A stretch of 64,000 nucleotides of DNA from the NCBI GenBank assembly GCA_035654655.1, contig DASRWI010000016.1, forward strand, positions 124,001 to 188,000, written 5' to 3'. Shown here in pieces: positions 8,654 to 16,593 of the stretch. The notes beneath the pieces are model-generated. The model was not told where the DNA came from. It was given only the letters and a program-made list of their open reading frames with translations, and made no database searches. The translations under genes and the position numbers were made by a program. The first letter of the stretch is position 1, and each line of letters opens with the position of its first letter. This stretch comes from DASRWI01 sp035654655. GTDB taxonomy: Bacteria > Bacteroidota > Ignavibacteria > Ignavibacteriales > Ignavibacteriaceae.

Positions 8654-10718
8654 TCCATCCATTTTATTCGGATTACTAGCGGCTTCAATACCGGTAGTAA
8701 TCCACTTATTAAATTTAAGAAAGCTAAAAAAAATTGAATTTAGCACTTTAGCCTTCTTAAAAAAACTTGAGAAAAATAAAATCCGCAAAATAAAATTAAA
8801 ACAATGGCTGCTCCTTGCTCTCAGAGTTTTAATTATTCTTCTTATTGTTCTTGCATTTTCAAGACCTGCATTGGAGGGAACAGCAATTGGAGGAACTACA
8901 TCAGCAGCTAAAACAACTTCTGTTTTTATTATTGACGATAGCTTTAGTATGTCCATTGTTGATGAAAAAGGTTCATCTCTTAATAAAGCAAAAGAAACAA
9001 TAAAAGAATTAATCAATCATCTTCAGGAGGGTGATGAAGCAGCTTTAATTACTACCACATCAAGAAATGAAGATGATATTGCTGTTAATATATTAAAACA
9101 AGTCAGCACCAAAGCTGAACAGGTTAAAACATCTTATGTAAAAGGAAATATTCATAATGCAATAGTTCAGGCAGCAAAAATTATTGGTGATTCTAAAAAT
9201 TTTAATAAGGAAGTTTATATTTTTTCTGATTTTCAAAAAAGTAATCTTGGAGATGAAAAACAATTTTCTGATTTAGGTTCGATGCTTGATGAGGGAGTAA
9301 AAATATACTCTTTTGATTATAAATCTCCTGAAGTACTAAACCTTTCCATTTCAAATATTAGATTAAATTCTGGAATGTTTGAAAAAGATATTCCACTGTT
9401 ATTTGACGTTATTGTAGATAATAAATCATTCAAAGATGCGGATGATGGTGTTCTTTCAATCTTTGTAGAAAATGAAAGAACTGCTCAGCAAAGTTTTACA
9501 ATTGAAAAAGGAACCAGCAAAACCTTAAGTATTGAAGTACCTATTAAGAAATCAGGAAACATTAGCATACAAGCAAAGATTGAAGATGATGCGATAAAAG
9601 AAGATAATAGCAGATTTTTTAGCTTATTTATTCCAAGAGAAATCCCGGTTTTAATTATGGGAGATAAACAGGAAGATTTAAATTACATTTCTCTTGCTCT
9701 GGCAGCTTCCAATGAAACAGGTGCATTAAAAATAAATGAAAAATTATTTTCTCAGGTAAATGCATTAAACCTTAATGATTATCATTCAATTATAATTGCA
9801 GGCTCAGGGAATCCTGGTATTGCTAAATTAAAATCATATGTTGAAAACGGAGGGGGTTTGTTTTTACTGCCTGGTTCCTCTTCAACATTAAGTTCATTTA
9901 ATCAACTTGTTAGTCCTCTTACGGGAGTAAGTGCATCATCGTTAGTAGGTAATCCCGGACAAAATATTACCTCGTATAAATTCAACAATGTAGATTTCGA
10001 ACATCCTCTTTTCACAAACTTATTTGTAAATGAAAAGAAACATTTAGAATCTCCTGATATTTTTGCTTACTATAAAATAAATATTGGTGGAGGAAAAAAG
10101 ATTATCTCAATGTCTGATGGTTCAGCTTTTTTAAGTGAGATGAAATCAGGCAAAGGAAAAATCCTTCTGCTCAATACCGCCCCAGTTCTTAATTGGACTA
10201 ATTTTCCAATGAAAGGAATATTTCCTTCATTAATGAACAAAATAGTTTATTATTTGGCATTCAAGAATAATGTTGATGATGAAATTTTTCCCGGTGATAA
10301 AATAATTTTAACAAACTATTTTAAAACTGCATCCGGAATAAAAATAAATGCTCCACAGGGAAATGAAATTTTTGTAAATAAGGATGATTCACTTTTTAAT
10401 TCAGGATTAACGCCAATGGTTCCGGGGATTTATCATCTTTCTTCAGGTGATAAGGAAATTGACCATTTTGCTGTAAATACAGACCCTGCTGAATCAGACC
10501 TTAGTTTTTTAAGTATTTCAGAAATCGAAAAATATTTTAAGGCAATAAACTTTAAGGGAAAACTCATCAATGTAGATGTAGATAAAAATCCTGTTGATAT
10601 TGTTATGCAATCCAGATTTGGAACTGAATTATGGAAATACTTCCTGATTTTTGCCTTAATTATAATGGCTGTTGAAATGTTAGTTGCAAAAAACGCGAAG
10701 AAAGACCTTGTTCCATAA
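8640..10718 (+). CDS. BatA-like membrane protein with VWA domain
   Basis: 692 residues. The first 77 residues hold the BatA N-terminal domain: FLNPSILFGLLAASIPVVIH, a basic loop with LRKLKKIEFSTLAFL and a second span (LLLALRVLIILLIVLAF). A von Willebrand factor A domain starts near residue 93, with the metal-binding DxSxS at Asp99-Ser101-Ser103 (DDSFS). A middle beta-rich part and a glutamine-amidotransferase-like stretch (SIIIAGSGNPGIAKLKSYVENGGGLFLLPG) follow, then a C-terminal span (FLIFALIIMAVEMLV). The family is common in Bacteroidota and linked to aerotolerance or envelope assembly; the exact role is unknown. A weak hairpin overlaps the stop codon (10708-10727). Confidence 0.8.
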   Translation: MIFLNPSILFGLLAASIPVVIHLLNLRKLKKIEFSTLAFLKKLEKNKIRKIKLKQWLLLALRVLIILLIVLAFSRPALEGTAIGGTTSAAKTTSVFIIDDSFSMSIVDEKGSSLNKAKETIKELINHLQEGDEAALITTTSRNEDDIAVNILKQVSTKAEQVKTSYVKGNIHNAIVQAAKIIGDSKNFNKEVYIFSDFQKSNLGDEKQFSDLGSMLDEGVKIYSFDYKSPEVLNLSISNIRLNSGMFEKDIPLLFDVIVDNKSFKDADDGVLSIFVENERTAQQSFTIEKGTSKTLSIEVPIKKSGNISIQAKIEDDAIKEDNSRFFSLFIPREIPVLIMGDKQEDLNYISLALAASNETGALKINEKLFSQVNALNLNDYHSIIIAGSGNPGIAKLKSYVENGGGLFLLPGSSSTLSSFNQLVSPLTGVSASSLVGNPGQNITSYKFNNVDFEHPLFTNLFVNEKKHLESPDIFAYYKINIGGGKKIISMSDGSAFLSEMKSGKGKILLLNTAPVLNWTNFPMKGIFPSLMNKIVYYLAFKNNVDDEIFPGDKIILTNYFKTASGIKINAPQGNEIFVNKDDSLFNSGLTPMVPGIYHLSSGDKEIDHFAVNTDPAESDLSFLSISEIEKYFKAINFKGKLINVDVDKNPVDIVMQSRFGTELWKYFLIFALIIMAVEMLVAKNAKKDLVP

Positions 10719-10787
10719 AGGGAACAAATATGGGATAATTTTGTTACATTAATTGGTGTAATTATTTTAGGAAATAAATTATAATAA

Positions 10788-12053
10788 ATGATAGAAATTA
10801 AAAATAAGACAAAAGAACGTGCGATTTTGGTTGCTGTAAATACGGGGGAATTAAACATTGATGTAGTTGAAGAACATCTTAATGAACTTGAAGAACTTGC
10901 AGTTACTGCCGATGCTGATACCATTTTTAAAATTACTCAGGATAAAAGAAATATAGATTCTGCTTTTTATGTAGGTAAAGGAAAAGCTGAAGAAATTGCA
11001 CAGCTTGCTGAAACCAATGAAATTGATGTTATTATTTTTGATGATGACCTCTCCCCTATGCAGGTTAGAAATCTTGAGAAATTAATAAATAGGAAAATTG
11101 TTGATAGAAGCGGTTTGATTCTTCACATTTTTGCAACTAGAGCAAAGACAAAAGAATCAAGAACCCAGGTTGAACTTGCTCAGCTTCAATATATGCTTCC
11201 AAGATTAACGCGCGCCTGGACTCACCTTTCAAAACAATATGGCGGTATAAATACAAAAGGTCCCGGTGAAACTCAGATTGAAACTGACAGGCGTATTATC
11301 CGTGATAGAATTTCTATGCTTAAAGAAAAATTAATAAAGATAGAATCTCAGCGTGAAACTCAATCTAAAGGAAGAAATGATTTTATACGTACAGCATTAG
11401 TTGGTTACACTAACGCGGGTAAATCTACTCTCTTCAATCTATTAACCAAAGCAGAAGTTTTTGCTGAAGATAAATTATTTGCTACTTTAGATTCTACTAC
11501 TCGTGCACTGGATATTGATAAACATAAAGTCCTTTTAAGTGATACAGTAGGATTTATACGTAAACTTCCACCTCACTTAGTTGCATCTTTTAAAAGCACT
11601 TTGAAAGAAGTAAGAGAGGCTGATGTTATTTTACACGTTATAGATATGTCTCATCCATTTTATGAAGATCATATTGATGTTGTAGACCAGACATTAAAAG
11701 AACTTGGTTGTGAAGATAAACTTCAGGTTAAAATATTTAATAAGGTTGACCTCGTAAAAGACAAATCCAAAATTGATTTCATAAAAAATAGATATTTAAA
11801 GAATAGCGTGATTATTTCCGCAGCACGCGGTTTAAATATAATGGCATTAAAAGAAAAGATTGTTTCTGCCATTGAAGAATCTTTCATAGAAGAAAAAATT
11901 GAGTTAGATTTGAATGACTCAAAAAATGCTTCACGCATTTACGACCTTGCTGAAGTTATAAATGCTAAATATGATGATGATTCAATTAAAATAACTTACA
12001 GAACGAATAAAGAAAATTCTGAAAAAATAAAAAAAATATTATATGGCGGATAA
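10788..12053 (+). CDS. hflX: GTPase HflX, ribosome-associated
   Basis: 421 residues. The N-terminal HflX domain carries the diagnostic GPGETQIETDRR (about residues 161-172) after a region ending in TRAKTKESRTQVELAQLQYMLPRL. The G domain has G1 GYTNAGKST, G3 DTVGF, G4 NKVD and G5 SAARG in order. HflX binds the 50S subunit and splits stalled or heat-damaged ribosomes using GTP. Length and motifs are normal. The coding end overlaps the start of the histidine ammonia-lyase gene by 11 bases, so the two are translated from one message, an arrangement with no obvious functional reason. Confidence 0.95.
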   Translation: MIEIKNKTKERAILVAVNTGELNIDVVEEHLNELEELAVTADADTIFKITQDKRNIDSAFYVGKGKAEEIAQLAETNEIDVIIFDDDLSPMQVRNLEKLINRKIVDRSGLILHIFATRAKTKESRTQVELAQLQYMLPRLTRAWTHLSKQYGGINTKGPGETQIETDRRIIRDRISMLKEKLIKIESQRETQSKGRNDFIRTALVGYTNAGKSTLFNLLTKAEVFAEDKLFATLDSTTRALDIDKHKVLLSDTVGFIRKLPPHLVASFKSTLKEVREADVILHVIDMSHPFYEDHIDVVDQTLKELGCEDKLQVKIFNKVDLVKDKSKIDFIKNRYLKNSVIISAARGLNIMALKEKIVSAIEESFIEEKIELDLNDSKNASRIYDLAEVINAKYDDDSIKITYRTNKENSEKIKKILYGG

Positions 12054-13611
12054 TCAATTTTTAGTTGATGGCAGTTCACTAACATTAAAAAATATTGGTG
12101 AATTCATAAGGGGAAATTTCAAACCTGTTTTATCTGATGATGCAATTAAAAGAATCTATAAGTCTCGTAGCCTTGTTGAAAAATGGGTTAACGAAGGTGA
12201 AGTTATTTATGGAGTTACAACAGGCTTTGGAGAATTTGCCAACGTCAGCATTTCAAAAGAAAATCTTGCACAGCTTCAAGAAAATTTAATTTTAAGTCAC
12301 GCAGTAGGATGTGGTGAACAAATGCATCCAAAATTTGTAAAGATTATGATGCTGCTCCGCCTTAATGCTCTTGCCAAAGGATATTCCGGAATAAAATTAT
12401 CAACTCTTAATCTTTTGATGAAAATGATTGAGAATAATATTATTCCTGTTGTACCATCTCAAGGTTCTGTTGGTTCAAGTGGTGATTTAGTTCAGCTATC
12501 ACACCTGGTTCTATCAATGATTGGTAAAGGCAAATGCCAGATATTAAAAGATGTGAATTCAGATGAATATAAAAATGTTGAGATATTACCATCAGAAGAA
12601 GCACTTGCAAATTTTAATCTAACACCTGTTAAACTTGGTGCTAAAGAAGGTTTAGCATTAATTAATGGCACTCAGATGATGACAAGCTTCGCTTCTTACA
12701 TTGCAGAACGTGCAGCAAAGCTTATTAAAATTGCAGATATTTCAGCAGCACTCACTCACGAAGCTTTACGCGGAACTGACAAAGCTTATGCTGAAATTAT
12801 TCAAAGACTTAAACCTTACCCCGGTCAGATTGCTTCTGCAAAAAATCTCTGCTCACTTATCGCTGAAAGTGAAATAAGAAATTCACATTTAACGAACGAC
12901 AACAGAGTTCAGGACGCATATTCATTACGCTGCATTCCACAAATACACGGAGCTTCAAGAGATGCTATTAATTATGTGTGTTCACGAGTTGAGATTGAAA
13001 TAAATTCAGCGAATGATAATCCAATTATTGATGCTGATACTGAAGGACATTATGAAGGCGGCAATTTTCACGGACAATCAATGTCTCTTGCAATGGATTT
13101 TATGGGAATTGCTTTATCCGAATTAGCAAATGTTTCTGAACGCCGTGTAGAAAGAATGGTAAATGGTGCATTAAGCCAGGGACTTCCAAGATTTTTAACA
13201 GAAAAAGGCGGATTAAATTCCGGTTTAATGATTGTACAATACACTGCAGCAAGTTTAGTTTCAGAAAATAAAGTTCTCGCACATCCTGCAAGTGTTGATT
13301 CAATTCCAACATCAGCCAATCAGGAAGATCATAATTCAATGGGTTCAATTGCAGCACAAAAATGTTATAAGATTTTACAAAATGTTGAAAATGTTTTAGC
13401 AATTGAATTATATACAGCAGCCCAAGCATTAGAGTTTTTAAAACCACTCAAATGTGGTAAAGGTACATCAATAGTATATGATGTAATTAGAAGTAAAGTC
13501 GCTCCTGTAGTTGAAGACAGATTTATGCACGATGATATTCAAAAAATTAATGAATTGATTAAATCAGATGAATTATTGAATGCAGTGGAGAAAGAAGTAA
13601 AATTAGAATAA
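12043..13611 (+). CDS. hutH: Histidine ammonia-lyase with Ser-Ser-Gly at the MIO site
   Basis: 522 residues of the aromatic amino-acid lyase family, which deaminates histidine to urocanate. LSHAVGCGE carries the Ser-His pair that marks histidine specificity; RVQDAYSLRC and NQEDHNSM are the other family landmarks. The electrophilic MIO cofactor normally forms from Ala-Ser-Gly in GSVGASGDL; here the motif reads GSVGSSGDL with Ser145-Ser146-Gly147. The outer residue differs but Ser-Gly are retained, so cyclisation is still plausible. None of hutU, hutI or hutG is in the window, so it is not in a standard histidine-degradation operon. The start ATG lies inside hflX. Confidence 0.88.
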   Translation: MADNQFLVDGSSLTLKNIGEFIRGNFKPVLSDDAIKRIYKSRSLVEKWVNEGEVIYGVTTGFGEFANVSISKENLAQLQENLILSHAVGCGEQMHPKFVKIMMLLRLNALAKGYSGIKLSTLNLLMKMIENNIIPVVPSQGSVGSSGDLVQLSHLVLSMIGKGKCQILKDVNSDEYKNVEILPSEEALANFNLTPVKLGAKEGLALINGTQMMTSFASYIAERAAKLIKIADISAALTHEALRGTDKAYAEIIQRLKPYPGQIASAKNLCSLIAESEIRNSHLTNDNRVQDAYSLRCIPQIHGASRDAINYVCSRVEIEINSANDNPIIDADTEGHYEGGNFHGQSMSLAMDFMGIALSELANVSERRVERMVNGALSQGLPRFLTEKGGLNSGLMIVQYTAASLVSENKVLAHPASVDSIPTSANQEDHNSMGSIAAQKCYKILQNVENVLAIELYTAAQALEFLKPLKCGKGTSIVYDVIRSKVAPVVEDRFMHDDIQKINELIKSDELLNAVEKEVKLE

Positions 13612-13644
13612 AGAGCATTCTGTTCATTGGGAATCACGTGGAGA

Positions 13645-13834
13645 GTCTTCGAGTGTTTTCTGAGAGAAGCGAAGAAAATGTACCGAGAAGCCCGGAGCGA
13701 TATTGATGGAGAGATGGACATCTCGATACAATTTTTAAGGGATATTTCGAAATATTATACTATTTTAATAATTAATTTAATTCTATGATTAATTTATTCT
13801 ATTACTTCCCTCAAAAATCACTCGATGCACCATC
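13645..13834. repeat. Paired-hairpin dispersed repeat, copy 1
   Basis: Left hairpin 13645-13698: TCTTCGAGTGTTTTCT pairs imperfectly with AAGAAAATGTACCGAGAAG. The right hairpin has arms ATCTCGATACAATTTTTAAGG (13720-13740, first 20 bases matching the family) and CCCTCAAAAATCACTCGATG (13808-13827), here pushed apart by about 67 AT-rich bases. Same family as 22719-22846, 28699-28830, 34626-34829 and 55211-55272. It ends at the stop codon of the marR-type gene. Confidence 0.75.
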
Positions 13835-13835
13835 T

Positions 13836-14297
13836 CTATCTCACTTCTGCATAGATCTTTTCGCAAATTTCAGATAATTTTTTCATTTCCTCTTTTGATA
13901 ATGTTGATGATAACATACCATCGAATTTTTCGATATCTTTATTCATCTTTTTCAGCAAGTCCAGACCTTTTTGCGTAATCCTGGCTTTTGATAATCTTCT
14001 GTCTTCAATTGAAGCAAATCTTTCAACCAGATTAATCTTTTCAAGCCTATCAATTAGTCTTGTAACATCAGGAGAAGGATCTATCATCCTTGCAATTATA
14101 TCACATCGTGGATAACCATCCGGATATGTTCCTCTTAGAATCCGTAGAACATTATATTGAGAACCTGTTAAATCATATTTATTGCAGACTTCCTCATATG
14201 CTGCTTTAACAAAGTTGGAAGCAACAAGTAAATTCAAAACTGCTTCCTTTTCAATACCACCTATTTTTTCAGAATGTAATTTTTCTTTTAAGCCCAT
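13836..14297 (-). CDS. MarR-family transcriptional regulator
   Basis: 153 residues from the ATG at 14297. The longer frame to 14351 is rejected because it would run through a good promoter (14321-14351). The body has the winged helix-turn-helix: KYDLTGSQYNVLRIL, then CDIIARMIDPSPDVTRLIDRLEKINLVER, a wing with DRRLSKARITQKG, and flanking dimer helices. MarR proteins bind palindromic operators as dimers and usually lose affinity when they bind small phenolic ligands. No partner gene is adjacent: the neighbour downstream is hutH in convergent orientation and upstream is a probable RNA gene. Its target is therefore unknown. Confidence 0.88.
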   Translation of the reverse strand: MGLKEKLHSEKIGGIEKEAVLNLLVASNFVKAAYEEVCNKYDLTGSQYNVLRILRGTYPDGYPRCDIIARMIDPSPDVTRLIDRLEKINLVERFASIEDRRLSKARITQKGLDLLKKMNKDIEKFDGMLSSTLSKEEMKKLSEICEKIYAEVR

Positions 14298-14320
14298 AAA
14301 TCTTTTTCTTTGTTGAAACA

Positions 14321-14351
14321 CATAAATATAATTTAAACAACAGAATGTCAA
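14321..14351 (-). promoter_or_regulatory. Promoter of the MarR-family gene
   Basis: On the minus strand TTGACA (14351-14346), then TATTTATG (14328-14321), seven of eight to TAnnTTTG, with 20 bases between TTG and the second box. Transcription would begin about 18 bases before the ATG at 14297. Confidence 0.55.
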
Positions 14352-14689
14352 TGCAGCAGGTCAGTTGATTGAATTGTCAAGGTGTATATGAAAAATTAAT
14401 ATTGGATTAATCATTGGTCAATTTATATATATTTTTTTTTATTTAAGTTTATCGGAATGAACAATCTGATTAAATAAATTTGTTTGCAGAAAAATTAAAT
14501 ACCACTTACTTTGTTGGACTTGTCTTACTTGTTTTTTTAATCGTATTATGGGAAGTTTTTTTCTATTGAAATAACTTCTTATTACGAAATATAAAAAGAA
14601 CACTACTTCAAATATTTCTGAAGGAGAGGGAATATTCACCGCTAACAAAAAATTTAACCTGATGATGTAAAAATTTATACTTTATTTAA
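14352..14689. other. Intergenic stretch without recognised gene
   Basis: About 340 AT-rich bases between the MarR promoter and the terminator of the candidate RNA. A 69-codon minus-strand frame (14439-14648) has no ribosome site and no recognisable protein features, and I do not count it as a gene. Confidence 0.5.
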
Positions 14690-14951
14690 AATAAAAAAGC
14701 CTGCTGAAAGAATTTCAGCAGGCAAACATAATATAAACATACGAACAAATAAAAAAAACAACACAACAAACGAACACAACACAATTAAGAATCGAACACT
14801 AAAATAGAACCACGAACACAGAACACTAAAATAGAACCACGAACACAGAACACTAACGAACTAACGAACAGGAACCAAAAAACAAAAACGAACTTAAAAC
14901 ATCGAACACGAAACAAACACGAACCAAAAAACAGAAGAATTAAATTCTTCT
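14690..14951 (-). ncRNA. Candidate small RNA with 5' hairpin, GUUCG repeats and terminator
   Basis: Read on the minus strand this is a complete transcription unit of about 260 bases without a credible ORF. A promoter lies at 14986-14956. The expected start falls at the edge of a 19-base palindrome AGAAGAATTAAATTCTTCT (14933-14951), which would cap the RNA with a hairpin. The body is rich in U and G and contains ten GUUCG pentamers between 14924 and 14742, including a 27-base unit repeated in tandem (14794-14820 and 14821-14847, with the start of a third copy). It ends in the 11-base stem GCCTGCTGAAA/TTTCAGCAGGC (14699-14723) followed on this strand by TTTTTTATTTT. No Rfam family is recognised from memory. 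Confidence 0.6.
14699..14723 (-). terminator. Terminator of the candidate small RNA
   Basis: Perfect 11-base stem with a three-base loop. The T tract is on the minus strand (complement of 14688-14698), while the plus strand side is A-rich without T, so termination is leftward. Confidence 0.85.
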
Positions 14952-14955
14952 ACAG

Positions 14956-14986
14956 CAAACGTAAAAACTTTTTAATTAATTTTCAA
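14956..14986 (-). promoter_or_regulatory. Bacteroidota-type promoter of the candidate small RNA
   Basis: On the minus strand TTG (14986-14984), exactly 20 bases, then TACGTTTG (14963-14956), a full match to TAnnTTTG. Predicted start about 14950, directly at the 5' palindrome. Confidence 0.65.
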
Positions 14987-15074
14987 GAATAATTTTAAGT
15001 ATTATGAAAAAATTTTTTGTTCTTTTAAAATTTATTTGATAATTTTTTATATAACTATTTTCAATGGAGTCCAA

Positions 15075-15227
15075 GTGTTATTCAAAGTGAAGAACAATGA
15101 AGAATTATCATTTCTTGATGTCGCAAGAATCAGAACATTAAAGTTTATTATTTTCTTCGTTTCAGCATATATTTTGGTTGGTTTAATTTTGGCCGTTTTA
15201 TATGGGACAGGCATTTTAGGAGTATAA
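15075..15227 (+). CDS. Small single-span membrane protein, unknown function
   Basis: 50 residues if started at GTG 15075, which has GGAG at 15066-15069 five bases upstream; the frame can be extended to TTG 15036 but that start has no site. After a short charged N-terminus (KVKNNEELSF) comes one membrane segment (KFIIFFVSAYILVGLILAVL) and a short Gly-rich tail. No family is recognised. It lies between the divergent small-RNA promoter and the aromatic operon leader. It could be a real small inner-membrane protein or chance; the ribosome site and clean span favour a gene, and I hold this loosely. Confidence 0.4.
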   Translation: MLFKVKNNEELSFLDVARIRTLKFIIFFVSAYILVGLILAVLYGTGILGV

Positions 15228-15251
15228 TCCGGTAAATAATTATAAATAGAA

Positions 15252-15281
15252 TTGTTTTTTATTTTTTTATTTTCTACTTTG
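15252..15281 (+). promoter_or_regulatory. Possible promoter of the aromatic operon leader
   Basis: TTG (15252-15254), 20 bases, then TACTTTG (15275-15281), which is TAnnTTTG with one base missing. If used, the RNA would begin within one or two bases of ATG 15287, making the leader peptide message leaderless. Confidence 0.35.
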
Positions 15282-15286
15282 TATTT

Positions 15287-15361
15287 ATGAAGACAGCAAT
15301 TTACACTGCGTATTATTATTACTACTATTATTCACCCAATAATCCGGGAGTTTTTTGCTGA
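15287..15361 (+). CDS. Tyrosine-rich leader peptide of the aromatic operon
   Basis: A 24-codon ORF too short for normal gene finding: it opens MKTAIYTA, continues with seven consecutive Tyr codons (codons 9-15, TAT/TAC) and ends SPNNPGVFC before TGA 15359-15361. Eight of 24 codons are Tyr. It sits directly upstream of a terminator hairpin and the genes for an aminotransferase, prephenate dehydrogenase and DAHP synthase-chorismate mutase, so it fits a ribosome-stalling attenuator that senses charged tRNA-Tyr. Codons 19-21 contain ATCCGGG (15342-15348), able to pair with the 5' arm of the terminator. No clear ribosome site precedes the ATG; the message may be leaderless. Confidence 0.8.
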   Translation: MKTAIYTAYYYYYYYSPNNPGVFC

Positions 15362-15421
15362 CTTTTAAATAAAATGAATTTTAGTGAAACCAAACCCGGA
15401 TATCTTATCCGGGTTTTTTGT
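15342..15421 (+). promoter_or_regulatory. Transcription attenuator (antiterminator segment plus terminator) of the aromatic operon
   Basis: Terminator stem AACCCGGATA (15393-15402) and TATCCGGGTT (15406-15415), three-base loop, then a T-rich tail. The upstream copy ATCCGGG (15342-15348), inside the leader peptide frame, is identical to part of the 3' arm and can pair with CCCGGAT (15395-15401) instead. Ribosomes stalled at the Tyr codons (15311-15331) would leave this segment free and allow read-through; ribosomes that finish the peptide would cover it and let the terminator form. Confidence 0.8.
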
Positions 15422-15438
15422 TTTTTAAGGGTATTCTT

Positions 15439-16593
15439 ATGTTAAAAGCTTCAAATAGACTTAATTTTATTGAAGAGTATTATTTTTCAAAAAAATTAAA
15501 GGAAATTGATGACCTAAAAAAAATGGGCAGAAATATTATCAACTTGGGTATTGGAAGCCCTGACCTTCCACCTCACATTGATGTAATAAAAACCTTGAAT
15601 GAATTTTCTTCTAAAGATGGAGTACATTGTTATCAAAGTTATAGAGGTTTATCTGTTTTGAGGGAAGCTTTTTCAAGGTGGTATAAAGCATTTTATAGAG
15701 TTAACCTAAATCCTGAAACTGAAATTCTTCCTCTCATTGGTAGTAAAGAAGGAATTGTTCATTTGAGTATGGCATTGCTTGATGCAGGTGATAAAGTTTT
15801 AGTACCAAATCCAGGATATCCAGCTTATAAGGCCGCTGCAAAACTTGCCGGAGCAGAATGTATTGAATATGAATTATGTGAAAATAATAATTGGTTTCCT
15901 GATTTGGATTCTCTTGAACAAATGGATTTGAAAAATGTAAAAATAATGTGGATAAATTATCCAAATATGCCGACAGGACAGCTTCCAACAAAAGAATTTT
16001 TTAAGAAAATAATTGAATTTGGAAAATCTAATAACATTTTAATTTGTCACGATAATCCTTACTCCTTCATTTTAAATGATAATCCATTAAGCATTTTAGA
16101 AATAGATAACGCAATGGATTATGCTGTTGAATTAAATTCATTAAGCAAATCCCACAATATGGCTGGCTGGAGAATGGGAATGCTGGCAGGTAACAAAGAT
16201 TTAATGAATACAGTCCTACAATTCAAAAGTAATATGGATAGCGGGATGTTCCTTCCTATCCAGATGGCTGCAGTAAAAGCATTATTGCTTACAAAAGAAT
16301 GGTATGGTTCATTGAATGATATTTATAAAAAAAGAAGAGAAAAAGTTTTTGAATTAGTTGAATTATTGAATTGTACTTATGAAAAGAACCAGGGTGGAAT
16401 GTTTGTTTGGGCTAAATTAAATAATGGAAATGACTGCTACAGCTTTACAGATAACACTCTTAACAAGGCTGATGTTTTTATTACACCTGGTGGAATATTT
16501 GGAAGTGCAGGGAATAATTATATTAGAATAAGTCTATGTGCATCAGAAAATATTTTTCAGGAAGCTATTAATAGGATAAAAAAATCATTATGA
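15439..16593 (+). CDS. PLP-dependent class I/II aminotransferase, probably aromatic
   Basis: 384 residues from ATG 15439, chosen for AAGGG at 15427-15431; an in-frame TTG at 15418 lies in the terminator tail. Fold type I landmarks are present: NLGIGSPDLPP near the N-terminus, PNPGYPAY, NYPNMPTGQ, and SLSKSHNMAGWRMG with the PLP-binding Lys237. Such proteins are often labelled LL-diaminopimelate or aspartate aminotransferases, but position immediately before tyrA and the DAHP synthase gene, behind a Tyr-sensing leader, argues that it transaminates 4-hydroxyphenylpyruvate and/or phenylpyruvate in the last step of Tyr/Phe synthesis. The stop overlaps tyrA by four bases. Confidence 0.85.
   Translation: MLKASNRLNFIEEYYFSKKLKEIDDLKKMGRNIINLGIGSPDLPPHIDVIKTLNEFSSKDGVHCYQSYRGLSVLREAFSRWYKAFYRVNLNPETEILPLIGSKEGIVHLSMALLDAGDKVLVPNPGYPAYKAAAKLAGAECIEYELCENNNWFPDLDSLEQMDLKNVKIMWINYPNMPTGQLPTKEFFKKIIEFGKSNNILICHDNPYSFILNDNPLSILEIDNAMDYAVELNSLSKSHNMAGWRMGMLAGNKDLMNTVLQFKSNMDSGMFLPIQMAAVKALLLTKEWYGSLNDIYKKRREKVFELVELLNCTYEKNQGGMFVWAKLNNGNDCYSFTDNTLNKADVFITPGGIFGSAGNNYIRISLCASENIFQEAINRIKKSL

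Noticed and set aside
10708..10727. Hairpin TTGTTCC/GGAACAA overlapping the end of the BatA-like gene
   Set aside because: No T tract follows, so I do not call it a terminator.
14439..14648. 69-codon minus-strand frame downstream of the candidate RNA
   Set aside because: It lies beyond the strong terminator at 14699-14723, has no ribosome site and no recognisable composition.
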